Source: Streptomyces qinglanensis
GTDB taxonomy: Bacteria; Actinomycetota; Actinomycetes; Streptomycetales; Streptomycetaceae
Assembly: GCF_900111245.1 (NCBI RefSeq)
Contig: NZ_FOGO01000002.1
Span: 558,001 to 622,000, forward strand
Length of the DNA: 64,000 bases
Reading direction: 5' to 3'
The notes beneath the pieces were generated by a model. It worked only from the letters and a program-made list of their open reading frames with translations. It had not been told where the DNA came from and did no database searches. This document shows positions 53,602 to 62,699 of the stretch, piece after piece. The first letter of the stretch is position 1, and each line of letters opens with the position of its first letter. The position numbers and the translations under genes were made by a program.

Positions 53602-54883
53602 CCCTGTGGGAGTCGGGAGGGCATTGACTCCGATCGCCGCACCCGAGCCGGCGCAGCTCTTCCGTGGTCGTCCGGGGCACGTCGGGCCAGGTGCCGGCGG
53701 CCGCCAACTCGTCCTCGGAGGGCGCCGCTCCGCGCAAGGCATGACCGAGCACGTGCATGCCCAGGCGCGGAGGCACCGCATTGCCGACCTGCTGGGCCCG
53801 GTCGTTCCCCGACCAGGGGAAGTTGTGCGGGAAGGTCTGGAGCACACCCGACTCGGGGATGGTGAAGCGGTCCCACTTCTCGGCCTCGTACTCCGCGAGG
53901 CTCCTGTACACCTTGTTCCGGGAGATCTTCCCCGTGACGGTGAAGGCGGGCTCGGCGGAGGAGCGGCGGCCGCGGTTCCTGGGATCGCCTCCGGAACCGT
54001 AGTTGGAGACGACGAAGAATTTCATGTCGTCGTCCGTGCGGAGTCGCGACACGTCCACCGGCGAGCCCTCGGCCCGGCTCGCCGTGTCGAGGGCCTCTCC
54101 CATGGAGATCCAGGGCTGCTCGGTGCCCGGGACCGCCGCCTCCGTCGGGAGCATGTCCGGCTGCGCGAGAGTGCGCCTGCCGCGCAGCACGTCGAAGGGC
54201 CGGTGGGTCGCCTTCGGCGGTCGGACGGCTCCGGCACCGGGCAGTCGGGCGACGAGCACGGCGCGCTTCCGGGTCTGCGGCACGCCGAACTGCTCCGTCT
54301 TCAGCTTCCAGCATTCGGCCTCGTACTTGACGCCCCTGAGCCTCCCCTCGCCGCCGCGCAGGAGTTTCGCGTAGACCTCCCAGAGGGGCAGGACCTCGGG
54401 GACCTGCTCCAGAACGATCACCTTGTAGGGATCACGACCGTCGGTCTCGATGGCCTTCAGGAGCCAGCGCAACGGCTCCAGCACCAGTGCGGTACGGGGA
54501 TCGCCCAGGGAGTGCAGGTCCCGGTCGATCCCGGCTTCGTCCTCCCCCTCCACGAGGCGGTGGATGAACTCCTTCACCGTGTCCAGCGCCCGCCGCCCGG
54601 CGCCGTTGCCCGCGACCGAGAAGGACTGACAGGGCGGCCCACCGGCGAGGACGTCGACCGATGCGGGGATCTCCTGGAAGCGGGTCTCGCGCATGACGCT
54701 CACATCGGCGTGGATCGTCGGCAGGCCGGCTGCGTACCGTGTCTCGCAGGCGTTCCGGTCCCACTCGATCCCCACGCTCTTGAAGCCCAGGAAGTGTGCG
54801 GCCACGTCGAGGCCGCCGGGACCCGCGAAGAGGTCCAGAATGCGGACTCCGTCGAGATGGTCCTGTGCGCCGGGGCTGGTCAT
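53570..54883 (-). CDS. DNA C5-cytosine methyltransferase (intact catalytic motif)
   Basis: A 437-aa methyltransferase. Motif I DLFAGPGGLDVAAHFLGF (17-34), motif IV GGPPCQSFSVAG with nucleophile Cys85, motif VI as EQV (159-161) rather than the usual ENV, motif VIII QTRKRAVLVAR, and motifs IX/X near the C-terminus (QQVGNAVPPRLG). It would methylate cytosine at C5 in a specific site, giving self-protection or a signal. ATG 54883 overlaps the stop of the upstream paralogue (ATGA). The recognition sequence cannot be predicted. Last gene of the Vsr operon. Confidence 0.92.
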   Translation of the reverse strand: MTSPGAQDHLDGVRILDLFAGPGGLDVAAHFLGFKSVGIEWDRNACETRYAAGLPTIHADVSVMRETRFQEIPASVDVLAGGPPCQSFSVAGNGAGRRALDTVKEFIHRLVEGEDEAGIDRDLHSLGDPRTALVLEPLRWLLKAIETDGRDPYKVIVLEQVPEVLPLWEVYAKLLRGGEGRLRGVKYEAECWKLKTEQFGVPQTRKRAVLVARLPGAGAVRPPKATHRPFDVLRGRRTLAQPDMLPTEAAVPGTEQPWISMGEALDTASRAEGSPVDVSRLRTDDDMKFFVVSNYGSGGDPRNRGRRSSAEPAFTVTGKISRNKVYRSLAEYEAEKWDRFTIPESGVLQTFPHNFPWSGNDRAQQVGNAVPPRLGMHVLGHALRGAAPSEDELAAAGTWPDVPRTTTEELRRLGCGDRSQCPPDSHRVIRPRAEPSP

Positions 54884-55884
54884 GGGGTCGAAGTGTATCC
54901 GTCGGCCGGACCGGAGGCGTTCAGTGCGGCTCCGATCGCCGCCCCGAGCGCCTCGCCCACCGGCGGCGGGGAAGCGTGCCCGATCTGGCGATAACGGGCC
55001 GTCTTCCTCCCGGTGAACGTCCAGTCGGACGGGAAGCCCTGCAGCAGAGCGGCCTGCTCCGTGGTGAGCCTGACCATTCCGTGTCGTCCCGCTTCCGGGA
55101 CCCAGCGGAAGTCCGGACCGGGGACGCTGTCGGCCACGGTGCCACCGTCGACCCCCATGCGGGCCCATGCCTTCTTCGTCCCTGTCGGCCCCAGGTCCGC
55201 ACCCCCACGTCTGTCCGATCCGCCCACGAGCGTCGGGGCCACGCTGCCCGCCTGTGCTGCCCATCGGTCGGCTTCCGGCCATCCGCCCGTGGCCATCGAG
55301 CGGCCCAGCGCGCGGCCCACCGACAGATGCTCGTGCACGGTCGGCTCCGGCGGACGGAACTCCTCGAAGTACTCCTTCCGGAGCGCGACGAGCAGTCCCT
55401 GTCTCCGGACCTGCGGCACCCCGAAGTCCGCAGCGTTCAGGACGAACCATCGGAAGCGGTAGCCGAGATGCTCCAGCTCCCTGCGGACGAAGTCGCGGAC
55501 GGACTCGAAGTCCGCCGCGTCGACCAGCTCCGGCACGTTCTCGATGAGCAGAGCCCGGGGCCGCACGGCGTGTGCCAGGTAGAGGGTCGCCTCCAGCAGG
55601 CGCAGTTCGGCCTCGGTGTCGGTGCGCGCCACGGTCGCGGCGGACTTCACGCGGGGCAGGCCCGCCGCGAGCAGGTCCACGTCGTAGATGTCTCGATGCC
55701 GGGAAGGGGAGAAGTCCAGCAGATCCGCTTCCAGGACGTGCCATGCCGGGCGATTCGTGCGCAGCGTCCCACAGGCCGCGGGTTTGTTGTCCAGGAGCAG
55801 TACGGGTTCGAAGCCGGCGGCTTCCAGCCCGAGGGACAGCCCACCCGCTCCCGCGCACACGTCGACGCATCGGAGTCCGCTCAT
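54880..55884 (-). CDS. C5-cytosine methyltransferase homologue lacking the catalytic Cys
   Basis: A 334-aa protein with motif I DVCAGAGGLSLGLEAAGF (7-24), motif VI ENVPEL (115-120), motif VIII VPQVRRQGLLVAL and a C-terminal motif X-like SPPPVGEALGAAIG. At motif IV the sequence is LLAAGLPRVKSAA: Pro77-Arg78-Val79 where PCQ/PCP is expected, so the nucleophilic Cys is replaced by Arg (CGC, one base from TGC). It is predicted to be inactive on its own. Thirteen bases after vsr and coupled to the intact methyltransferase, it may be a DNA-recognition or regulatory partner. Confidence 0.88.
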   Translation of the reverse strand: MSGLRCVDVCAGAGGLSLGLEAAGFEPVLLLDNKPAACGTLRTNRPAWHVLEADLLDFSPSRHRDIYDVDLLAAGLPRVKSAATVARTDTEAELRLLEATLYLAHAVRPRALLIENVPELVDAADFESVRDFVRRELEHLGYRFRWFVLNAADFGVPQVRRQGLLVALRKEYFEEFRPPEPTVHEHLSVGRALGRSMATGGWPEADRWAAQAGSVAPTLVGGSDRRGGADLGPTGTKKAWARMGVDGGTVADSVPGPDFRWVPEAGRHGMVRLTTEQAALLQGFPSDWTFTGRKTARYRQIGHASPPPVGEALGAAIGAALNASGPADGYTSTP

Positions 55885-55897
55885 CGGTCCCGTCCTG

Positions 55898-56335
55898 TCA
55901 CCGTGGCTTCCTTCTGGTTTCCTTCTCCCGTTCGACCGCTCCGGCCACCAGACGCATGACGACTTCCGGCGACTCGTGTTCCCAGAAGCGCATGACCGTC
56001 CAGCCCTCGGCCCTCAGCTGCGCGTTCGTCTCCTGGTCCCGCTCGACATTGCGGGCCAGTTTCCGGCGCCACCATTCCGCGTTCGCCTTGGGGCTGGTGG
56101 CGTGCTCCGGGCAGCCGTGCCAGAAGCAGCCGTCGATGAGCACGGCCAGCTTCGCCCGGGTGAACGCGATGTCGATCTTGCGCCTGCGCATGCCCGGTAC
56201 CGGAAAGTGGGTCCGGTAGCGGTAGCCGGCGGCATGGAGAAGCCGGCGCACCGCCCGTTCGGCGCCCGTGTCCTGGCTGGCCTGCCGGCTCATCCTGACC
56301 GAGACGACGTCGCTGGAGGGAGGTGCGGCATCCAT
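55898..56335 (-). CDS. vsr: very short patch repair (Vsr) endonuclease
   Basis: A 145-aa Vsr-family endonuclease that nicks T:G mismatches arising from deamination of 5-methylcytosine, or may act as a restriction nuclease in some systems. Motifs: Asp55 in KIDIAFTRAKLAVLIDGCFWHGCPEH (residues 53-78 in parts) with the metal/zinc-site Cys and His residues, PKANAEWWRRKL, RN, RD and GWTVMRFWEHE near the end. ATG 56335 is preceded by GGAGG. First gene of the methyltransferase operon and the right edge of the island; 159 bases separate it from the PrsW-like gene. Confidence 0.93.
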   Translation of the reverse strand: MDAAPPSSDVVSVRMSRQASQDTGAERAVRRLLHAAGYRYRTHFPVPGMRRRKIDIAFTRAKLAVLIDGCFWHGCPEHATSPKANAEWWRRKLARNVERDQETNAQLRAEGWTVMRFWEHESPEVVMRLVAGAVEREKETRRKPR

Positions 56336-56494
56336 TCCTCCATTGTCCTCCTTCTCGAATCGTCACCGGGCGCGGACGGAGGACGATGCCGGGTCGCCCC
56401 TCGGACCACTCCCGTCCTGGGGCGAAGGTGCGCCGGCCTGCACCTCGGACGAGGGGGTGGCACGTCGGCCGAGCAATCGGTCCGGACCTGCGGC

Positions 56495-58519
56495 TCACCG
56501 CACCGGGTACCCCGTCCAGCGGGGGGTCGGGGGGCGGCTGAGGGCGAGGGCGGCGCTGGTGGTGGGTGGGCCGGCCAAGGGGCGGTTGGTCCACAGGCGT
56601 TGGAGGAGGGCGTGCTCGCGGGAGGCGAAGTCCGGGGCGAGGGCGCCGTTGTCGGCGCGGGCGCGGAGGACCGCGAGGGCGCCGGCGTCGTGTTGGTAGG
56701 CGGCGACGGTGCGGGCCGCTTCGGGGCCGTGGCTGCGGCGTGCCATGGCGCGGGCCATCGAGCGGGCGCGCATCGAGGAGAGGGACCAGGGCTCCGGCTC
56801 GCTGAACCACCCGGCGGCCGCGTAGGCGGGCAGCGTGTCCCGTACGAGGCGCAGGTCGTGCAGGCGGGACCAGATCGCCAGCCAGGTCAGCGCGCCGAAC
56901 ACGGGGATCATGAAGAGGCCGTACACGGCGAGGAACGTGTAGTTGGCGAAGGACGCCGAGCCGTTCCAGATGGCGTGCAGCAGCACTCCGGTGAACCAGC
57001 CCAGCAGGGGCAGTGTCCAGCGCAGTACGCGCCGGCGCGTGGGGAGCGCGGCGACCATGCCGAGGGCTATCCCCGTCATCGAGGTGAACAGGGGATGGGC
57101 GAAGGGTGCGAAGACGATGCGGATGACGAACGTGCCGGCGGTCACCGAACCGGCGAAGCCGTCGGGGTCCAGCACCGTGTCCTTCCCGTAGGCGGTGCCG
57201 AGATAGAGGATGTTCTCCGTGAAGGCGAACCCGGCCGCGGTGATGCCGGCCGCGGCGATGCCCGAGATGACGCTGTCGAGGTGGCGACGGCGGAAGAGGA
57301 AGATCAGCAGGATGGCGCCGGCCTTGGTCGTCTCCTCGACCACGGGCGCGATGACGGTGGCGCCGAGCGTGTCGGCCTGATCGGGCGAGTCGACGACGAC
57401 GGACGAGGCGAGCCAGTCGGTGGCGAAGCCGTTGGCGAGGATCGCCACGAGCGTCGCCGCGCAGGCGCCCCAGGCGAAGGCGAACAGGTGGGTGCGCCAG
57501 GGAACGGGCTGCGGCGCGGTCAGCCAGCGGAACGCGGCCAGCAGCAGCGGCACCGGGAAGAGCGCGAGCCCGAACCCGACCAGCAGGCCACGGGTGCCCG
57601 TCTGCTCGCGGACCAGCGCCAGGATCATCAGTCCGCACAGGGCGAGCAGCACGATCACCGAGGTGGCGCGCAGCGTGCGCTGGTTCCGCTGCCACCAGGA
57701 CGGCACCGGATGGGTCGGCATGGCGTGCGCCATTCCGCTGTGCGGCGTTCCGCTGTGCGGCGTTCCGCTGTGCCCGGCTTCGTGCGGCGGGGCTCCCCAG
57801 CCGGACGTGGCGGTCGGGGGCGGCGTGGCGGAACCGGCTGCCGCGGAGGGCCCGGGAGGGCGGGTGCCGTACGGGGGCTGATCCGGCGCCGCGGCCACCT
57901 CCGGATAGTGCGGCCCCGCCTGCGGGACGCCACCGTGCGGGATCGGGCCGCCGACGCCGGACCCGACCCCGGGCCCGGGCGGCTGCGGTGCGGCGGCGGG
58001 CGTGCGAGGAGGCGTCGGGCCGTACGGCGGCTGCGTGGAGGCGTACGGCGGAGGGGCGGGAGGGAAGGGGGCGCCGGGCGCTCCGAGGGGTGCGGATGCG
58101 TCCTGCGGTTCCGGTCTGTACGGCGGTACCGAGGCGCCGCCGGAGGACGTCGGTGAGGCCGGGGCCCCGATGAAGGGGGGCTCGGCGAAGGGCGCCCCGT
58201 TGGGCGGCGCTTCGGCGGCCGGTCCCGGGGCGGCCGGTGCCGGAGGTGGTGACGGGGGCAGGGACGGGCGCAGGGCGCGGGTCGGTGAATCCGCGACATC
58301 CTGCGCTCCGGAAGCACCGCCTTCGGGCTCCGTCACTGCCTCCGGTATGCGCTCCTCGGCCCACCCCTCGGCCCCGGAGACGTCCCCGGACCAGTCCGGG
58401 CCCGGAGAGCCCTGCGGCGCGGCCGGCCGGGCGGGCGGAATGGGCGCGGGGCCGCCGGGCGGCCCGGGCGTCATCGGGTTCGACGGGGCGCTGGGAGCGC
58501 CGGTTGCCTCGTCATGCAC
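56495..58519 (-). CDS. PrsW-family intramembrane metalloprotease with long Pro-rich N-terminus
   Basis: A 674-aa protein. The first ~310 residues are Pro/Gly/Ala-rich, with a triplicated SGTPH-type unit (DNA near 57735-57770). The membrane part has about nine segments and the PrsW motifs PVVEETTKAG (EExxK, ~390), AFTENILYLG (~435), FAHPLFTSMTG (~473) and HAIWNGSA (~517), which form the metal site. PrsW proteases cleave membrane anti-sigma factors or related targets. GTG 58519 is preferred over an upstream ATG whose extension is low complexity. A C-terminal cytoplasmic tail of ~130 residues follows. Confidence 0.88.
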   Translation of the reverse strand: MHDEATGAPSAPSNPMTPGPPGGPAPIPPARPAAPQGSPGPDWSGDVSGAEGWAEERIPEAVTEPEGGASGAQDVADSPTRALRPSLPPSPPPAPAAPGPAAEAPPNGAPFAEPPFIGAPASPTSSGGASVPPYRPEPQDASAPLGAPGAPFPPAPPPYASTQPPYGPTPPRTPAAAPQPPGPGVGSGVGGPIPHGGVPQAGPHYPEVAAAPDQPPYGTRPPGPSAAAGSATPPPTATSGWGAPPHEAGHSGTPHSGTPHSGMAHAMPTHPVPSWWQRNQRTLRATSVIVLLALCGLMILALVREQTGTRGLLVGFGLALFPVPLLLAAFRWLTAPQPVPWRTHLFAFAWGACAATLVAILANGFATDWLASSVVVDSPDQADTLGATVIAPVVEETTKAGAILLIFLFRRRHLDSVISGIAAAGITAAGFAFTENILYLGTAYGKDTVLDPDGFAGSVTAGTFVIRIVFAPFAHPLFTSMTGIALGMVAALPTRRRVLRWTLPLLGWFTGVLLHAIWNGSASFANYTFLAVYGLFMIPVFGALTWLAIWSRLHDLRLVRDTLPAYAAAGWFSEPEPWSLSSMRARSMARAMARRSHGPEAARTVAAYQHDAGALAVLRARADNGALAPDFASREHALLQRLWTNRPLAGPPTTSAALALSRPPTPRWTGYPVR

Positions 58520-58634
58520 CCATCGACAGTAACCAGTGTGGGTGACACGCGCTGCGGCACCGCCGCAACCGCCGCCCCGGGACGGTCGTCGGTCGGCCAC
58601 CGACGTCGACGGACCGAGCAGCCCCGGAGCGGGC

Positions 58635-59771
58635 TCAGCGGCGCCGGAAGAGCAGGTCCCGCACCTTGTGGCCCTTGTCCAGGCCCTGCCCTTCGAAGCG
58701 GGTCAGCGGCCGGTTCCCGGGGCGGGGCGCGAACCCCCCGTCGGGTTGGGTGTTCTCGTACGCGGGGTGGGCGCTGAGCACGTCGAGCATCTGCTCCGCG
58801 TAGTTCTCCCAGTCGGTCGCGCAGTGCACGAGGGCACCCGGCCGCAGCGGGCGGGCCGCCAGGTCCAGGAACTCCGGCTGGAGCAGACGCCGCTTGTGGT
58901 GGCGGGCCTTGGGCCACGGGTCCGGGAAGTAGAGCCGCAGCCCGGAGAGCGAGTCGGGCGGCAGCATCTCCCGGAGCAGGATGATGGCGTCCCCGTTGCC
59001 CACCCGTACGTTCGTGAGGCCCTGCTCGTCGGCGAGGCGCAGCAGGTTGCCCTGGCCGGGGGTGTGCACGTCCACGGCGAGGACACCGGTGGCCGGGTCG
59101 GCAGCCGCCATCCGGGCCGTGGCCTCGCCCATCCCGAAGCCGATCTCCAGTACGACCGGCAGTTCGGGGTCGTCGAAGAGCGCGCCGAGGTCGAGCTGCC
59201 GCAGCCCGTCCACGTCGAAGCCCCAGTGCGGCCACAGCCGCTCCAGCGCCAGCCGCTGCCCCTTGGTCACCCGGCTGCGGCGGGGCTGGAAGCTGCGGAT
59301 GCGGCGCTCGTGGTGCGACCCGGCGGGGTCGGGCGCGGGGCCGGCACCGGGCGGGAACATCCGCGCCATCGTCCGTGGAGCCTGCTCGTCGCCGCGGTCG
59401 GTTCCGCCGCCGCCCTGTCCCTGTCCGGAGCCGGGAGCGGGTTCGCCGCCCTGCCCCTGCTCGCCGCCGGGACCGGGGCGGTCGTTGGTGCCGGGCTCCC
59501 CGTCGGGACCGGACGCAGCACCGGACGCAGCACCGAACGCGGAACCGGACACGGAGTCGGACGCGGCGCCCGACGCGGACCCGGCGCCGGGCACCGAGCC
59601 GTCGGACCCGAAGTCGCCGGACCCGAAGTCGCCGGAATCGAAGTCGCCGGAATCGGAGCCGCCGGGCACGCAGCCGTCGGGCACGGAACCGCCGGCCTGC
59701 GGCCCCGGCGTGTGCGCGGGCACGTCGTGGACGGGTTCGTCACTCTGGGAGAAGTTGTTGCTTTCGGACAC
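58635..59771 (-). CDS. trmB: tRNA (guanine-46-N7)-methyltransferase
   Basis: A 378-aa protein whose C-terminal ~230 residues are TrmB: VVLEIGFGMGEATARMA (SAM-binding), NVRVGNGDAIILLREM, LRLYFPDPWPKARHHKRRLLQPEF (the family signature), and a C-terminal TRFEGQGLDKGHKVRDL. It methylates G46 of tRNA variable loops. The ~150-residue N-terminal extension is Gly/Ser/Asp/Pro low complexity with SGDF repeats (DNA about 59560-59690) and is not part of the fold. GTG 59771 is a likely start, but a much later start cannot be excluded. It lies 49 bases after the lhgO gene. Confidence 0.92.
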   Translation of the reverse strand: MSESNNFSQSDEPVHDVPAHTPGPQAGGSVPDGCVPGGSDSGDFDSGDFGSGDFGSDGSVPGAGSASGAASDSVSGSAFGAASGAASGPDGEPGTNDRPGPGGEQGQGGEPAPGSGQGQGGGGTDRGDEQAPRTMARMFPPGAGPAPDPAGSHHERRIRSFQPRRSRVTKGQRLALERLWPHWGFDVDGLRQLDLGALFDDPELPVVLEIGFGMGEATARMAAADPATGVLAVDVHTPGQGNLLRLADEQGLTNVRVGNGDAIILLREMLPPDSLSGLRLYFPDPWPKARHHKRRLLQPEFLDLAARPLRPGALVHCATDWENYAEQMLDVLSAHPAYENTQPDGGFAPRPGNRPLTRFEGQGLDKGHKVRDLLFRRR

Positions 59772-59820
59772 GATGGTCTCGATTTTACGGGGCGCGGGAC
59801 GACAGCGGCGAAGCGTCCCT

Positions 59821-61068
59821 TCAGCGCTCGGCCAGCGCCCCGGCCACTCGCCGGGCGATCTCCCGTCCGATGGGCAGCGAGGCGGTCGCCGCCGGGGAGG
59901 GCGCATTGAGGACGTGGACGGTGTGCGGGCCTTCCGCGAAGAGGAAATCGTCGACGAGTGTGCCGTCCCGCAGCACGGCCTGGGCGCGTACCCCGGCCGG
60001 TGCCGGGCGCAGGTCGGCGGCCTCGACCTCGGGCAGCAGGCGTCGTACCGCGGCGGTGAAGGCCGGGCGGGAGAGCGAGCGGTGCACTTCTCCGGCCCCG
60101 TAGCGCCAGTGGCGGCGCGCCACGTGCCAGGCGCCGGGATGGGTCAGGAGCCCGGCCAGTTCGGTGGGGCGTACGGTGCGCCACGCGTATCCCTCGCGGG
60201 CCAGCGCCGGAACGGCGTTCGGCCCCAGGTGCACGCCGCCGTGCACGCCGCGGGTCAGGTGCACGCCCAGGAAGGGGAACGCCGGGTCGGGCACCGGGTA
60301 GACGAGCCCGCGGACCAGGTGTTCCCGCTCGGGGGCGAGCTCCGCGTACTCGCCGCGGAAGGGGAGGATGCGGGCCTGCGGGCTGTCCCCGGCGAGGCGG
60401 GCCATGGCGTCGCAGTGCAGCCCGGCGCAGTTGACGAGGGCACGCGCCCGCACCACCGCACCGTCCGCCGTGCGGACGGCGACCCCGCGGCCCGGCCGGC
60501 GGTCGATCATCTCGACCTCACCGGCGGCGCCGTACCGGACCTCGGCGCCGGTGTCCTGTGCCGAGCGGGCGAGCTGGTCGGCGACGGCGACGAAGTCGGC
60601 CACCCCCGTCGTCCCGACGTGGATCGCCGCCAGGCCCCTGACGTGTGGTTCGTGCTCCGCGATCTGGGCCGGTCCCAGCTCCCGCACCGGGATGCCGTGC
60701 TGTCTGCCGCGCTGGATGAGGGCGTGCAGCCGGGGCAGTTCCTGCTGCTCGGTGGCGACGATCAGCTTGCCGGTCACCTGGTGCGGAATGTCGTGCTCTG
60801 CGCAGAATTTCACCATCTCCGCCGCGCCCTGGAGCGCGAACCGCGCCTTGAGGGAGCCGGGCGGGTAGTAGATCCCGCTGTGGATCACGCCGCTGTTCCG
60901 CCCGGTCTGGTGCCGGGCCGGTCCGGGCTCCTTCTCCAGGACGACGACCCGGGTGCCGGGCGACCGACGGGTGAGCGCGTAGGCGGTGGACAGGCCGACG
61001 ATGCCCGCACCGATCACCAGTACGTCGCAGTCGAGTCTTCCGGACGTCGAGGACACGCCCCCCATCAT
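59821..61068 (-). CDS. lhgO: L-2-hydroxyglutarate oxidase
   Basis: A 415-aa FAD-dependent oxidase of the DAO family. N-terminal dinucleotide motif DVLVIGAGIVGLSTAYAL, the LhgO-typical HQTGRNSGVIHSGIYYPPGSLKA, GVADFVAVADQLA and the C-terminal NAPSPAATASLPIGREIA. It oxidises L-2-hydroxyglutarate to 2-oxoglutarate, feeding electrons to O2 or the quinone pool. Start ATG 61068 or the next codon's ATG. The close spacing with trmB downstream (49 bases) suggests a shared transcript without an obvious functional link. Confidence 0.92.
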   Translation of the reverse strand: MMGGVSSTSGRLDCDVLVIGAGIVGLSTAYALTRRSPGTRVVVLEKEPGPARHQTGRNSGVIHSGIYYPPGSLKARFALQGAAEMVKFCAEHDIPHQVTGKLIVATEQQELPRLHALIQRGRQHGIPVRELGPAQIAEHEPHVRGLAAIHVGTTGVADFVAVADQLARSAQDTGAEVRYGAAGEVEMIDRRPGRGVAVRTADGAVVRARALVNCAGLHCDAMARLAGDSPQARILPFRGEYAELAPEREHLVRGLVYPVPDPAFPFLGVHLTRGVHGGVHLGPNAVPALAREGYAWRTVRPTELAGLLTHPGAWHVARRHWRYGAGEVHRSLSRPAFTAAVRRLLPEVEAADLRPAPAGVRAQAVLRDGTLVDDFLFAEGPHTVHVLNAPSPAATASLPIGREIARRVAGALAER

Positions 61069-61136
61069 GAACTGCCTCCGCTTCGCCGCCTCAGGTGCCT
61101 CCCCGCCTCACATGCCGCTCATCGTACGGAGCCTCC

Positions 61137-62699
61137 TCACGCCGGAGCCACCAGCAGGGGCCGGGCCCGCTCCCGCAGCTCGGCGACCCGGGGCTCGTCC
61201 CCGTAGGGCTCCAGGCGGTGCAGCAGATCGCGTACGTACTCCGTGGTGCGCGCCGAGGAGATCCGTCCCGCGACCTCCACGGCCCGGACCCCGGCGGCGC
61301 AGGCCGCGTCCAGGTTGCCCGACTCCAGCTCGGCGACGGCGGAGACCACCAGCCGCAGCCCGTGCGAGCGGACGAACTCCTCCTTCGGCTGGGAGAGCGC
61401 CTTCTCCGTGAAGCGGCGCACCTGCCGGGGCGCCTTCAGGTCGCGATAGCACTCGGCGGCGTCGGCCGCGAGCCGGTCGTAGGAGTAGAAGTCGAGCCAG
61501 CAGGGGTCGGGGTCGCCCTCCCGGGAGCGCTCCAGCCAGCTCTCGGCCGCCGACAGTGCTCCCGCACACGCCTGGGCCTCGTTCGCCTTGGCGTGCGCGC
61601 GCGCCTCGACGAGCTGGAAGAAGCTCATCGTCCGGGCCGTCGCCAGCCCCCGGTTGCGCTCCAGCGCGGCCTGCGCGAGGTCGACGCCCTCGTCGGCGAA
61701 GCCCCGGTAGGTCGCCTGGAGCGACATGGAGGCGAGCACATAGCCGCCCAGCGGAACGTCGGCGGCGGCGCGGGCCAGCCGCAGCGCCTGGATGTAGTAG
61801 CGCTGCGCGGCCTCCTGCTGCCCGGTGTCGAACGCCATCCACCCGGCGAGCCGGGTCAGTTCGGCCGTCGCGCCGAAGAGCGAGCGGCCCACCTCGTCCG
61901 TGTAGGCACCCAGCAGCAGTGGAGCGGCGTCCACCCGCAGGCACTCCGGCACCATCGACGAACGCCAGTCCCCGCCGCCGTACTTCGAGTCCCAGCGGCG
62001 CGCCTCGTCCGCGGCCTCGCGCAGCTTGGCGACGTCGGTGTGGCCGACCCGCAGCGGGGTGCCGACCTCGTCCGCGTCCCCGCCGCCCTCGCGGCTCTCC
62101 TGCCCGTCGAGCGCGTCCTGTCCGCTCTGTCCGCCCTGGCCGTCCCGGGTTCCGCCGTCGGAGGGGGCCTCGGAGTCGGCCTCGGCGCCGTCGTTCGACG
62201 GGTGCGTCCCCTCCAGGAGTTCGAGATGGCGCGCCACCGAGCTGTCCGCCGGGGTTATGAGCCAACGCGACGCCGGAGTGGCATAGGCGCTCACGGCGAA
62301 CGAGCCCGCCAGGGACTGCCAGATGCTGCCACCGCCGCGCCGCCCCGCCAGATCGAGGCGGTAGAGGTCGGTCGCCGACTTGACGGCGGCCCCGACGTCG
62401 CGGGGGAAGGCCAGCCCGACCTCGGGGGTCGGATCGGCGTCCGCGAGTCCGATCTCGTGCAGCGGCACCGGACGCCCGAGCTTGCTGCCGATGGCAGCGG
62501 CGATCAGGTGGGGCGCCGCTCCTTGCGGCACCATCCCCTTCGACACCCAGCGGGCCACCGACGTCTTGTCGTACCGAAGCGTGAGGCCGCGTTGGGCCCC
62601 CAGGTCGTTGACCCGTCGGGCGAGTCCGGCGTTGCTGATCCCTGCGAGGGCGAGGACGGTGCCGAGCTTCTCATTCGGCCCGCGTGACTCCCTGGACAT
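61137..62699 (-). CDS. sporulation-associated regulator (NsdA/SCO4114-like) with TPR-like repeats
   Basis: A 520-aa protein starting [20 protein letters not shown], an N-terminal HTH-like region ([14 protein letters not shown]...[17 protein letters not shown]), a middle low-complexity insert (~175-210, Asp/Gly/Gln/Ser) and a C-terminal helical repeat region typical of TPR regulators. I recall Streptomyces homologues described as sporulation-associated, with NsdA as a related negative regulator of differentiation. ATG 62699 matches that conserved N-terminus. Probably a cytoplasmic developmental regulator; direct targets unknown. Confidence 0.82.
   Translation of the reverse strand: MSRESRGPNEKLGTVLALAGISNAGLARRVNDLGAQRGLTLRYDKTSVARWVSKGMVPQGAAPHLIAAAIGSKLGRPVPLHEIGLADADPTPEVGLAFPRDVGAAVKSATDLYRLDLAGRRGGGSIWQSLAGSFAVSAYATPASRWLITPADSSVARHLELLEGTHPSNDGAEADSEAPSDGGTRDGQGGQSGQDALDGQESREGGGDADEVGTPLRVGHTDVAKLREAADEARRWDSKYGGGDWRSSMVPECLRVDAAPLLLGAYTDEVGRSLFGATAELTRLAGWMAFDTGQQEAAQRYYIQALRLARAAADVPLGGYVLASMSLQATYRGFADEGVDLAQAALERNRGLATARTMSFFQLVEARAHAKANEAQACAGALSAAESWLERSREGDPDPCWLDFYSYDRLAADAAECYRDLKAPRQVRRFTEKALSQPKEEFVRSHGLRLVVSAVAELESGNLDAACAAGVRAVEVAGRISSARTTEYVRDLLHRLEPYGDEPRVAELRERARPLLVAPA

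Larger units (their letters stand above)
40089..56335. other. candidate composite defence island (DrmAB-like + sigma/GHKL + 5mC MTase/Vsr)
   Basis: Ten genes in three operons: left-going NERD/SF1, DrmA-like, DrmB-like, SF1; right-going sigma-HTH-GHKL, 330-aa protein, DUF6339-like; left-going Vsr, inactive-looking C5 MTase, intact C5 MTase. The first two operons diverge from one 150-base region; the last two converge with a 32-base overlap. Base composition is lower than the flanks (33/60 G+C at 43141-43200 against 47/60 at 58561-58620, counted by hand). Flanked by ordinary core genes. No integrase, transposase or flanking repeats seen, so the transfer mechanism is unknown. Confidence 0.75.

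Noticed and set aside
40089..56335. Labelling the island as ordinary DISARM
   Set aside because: DrmA- and DrmB-like genes are present, but DrmC (PLD), DrmD/DrmE and the adenine methyltransferase are not seen, and GHKL, sigma, Vsr and NERD genes are not part of described DISARM classes.
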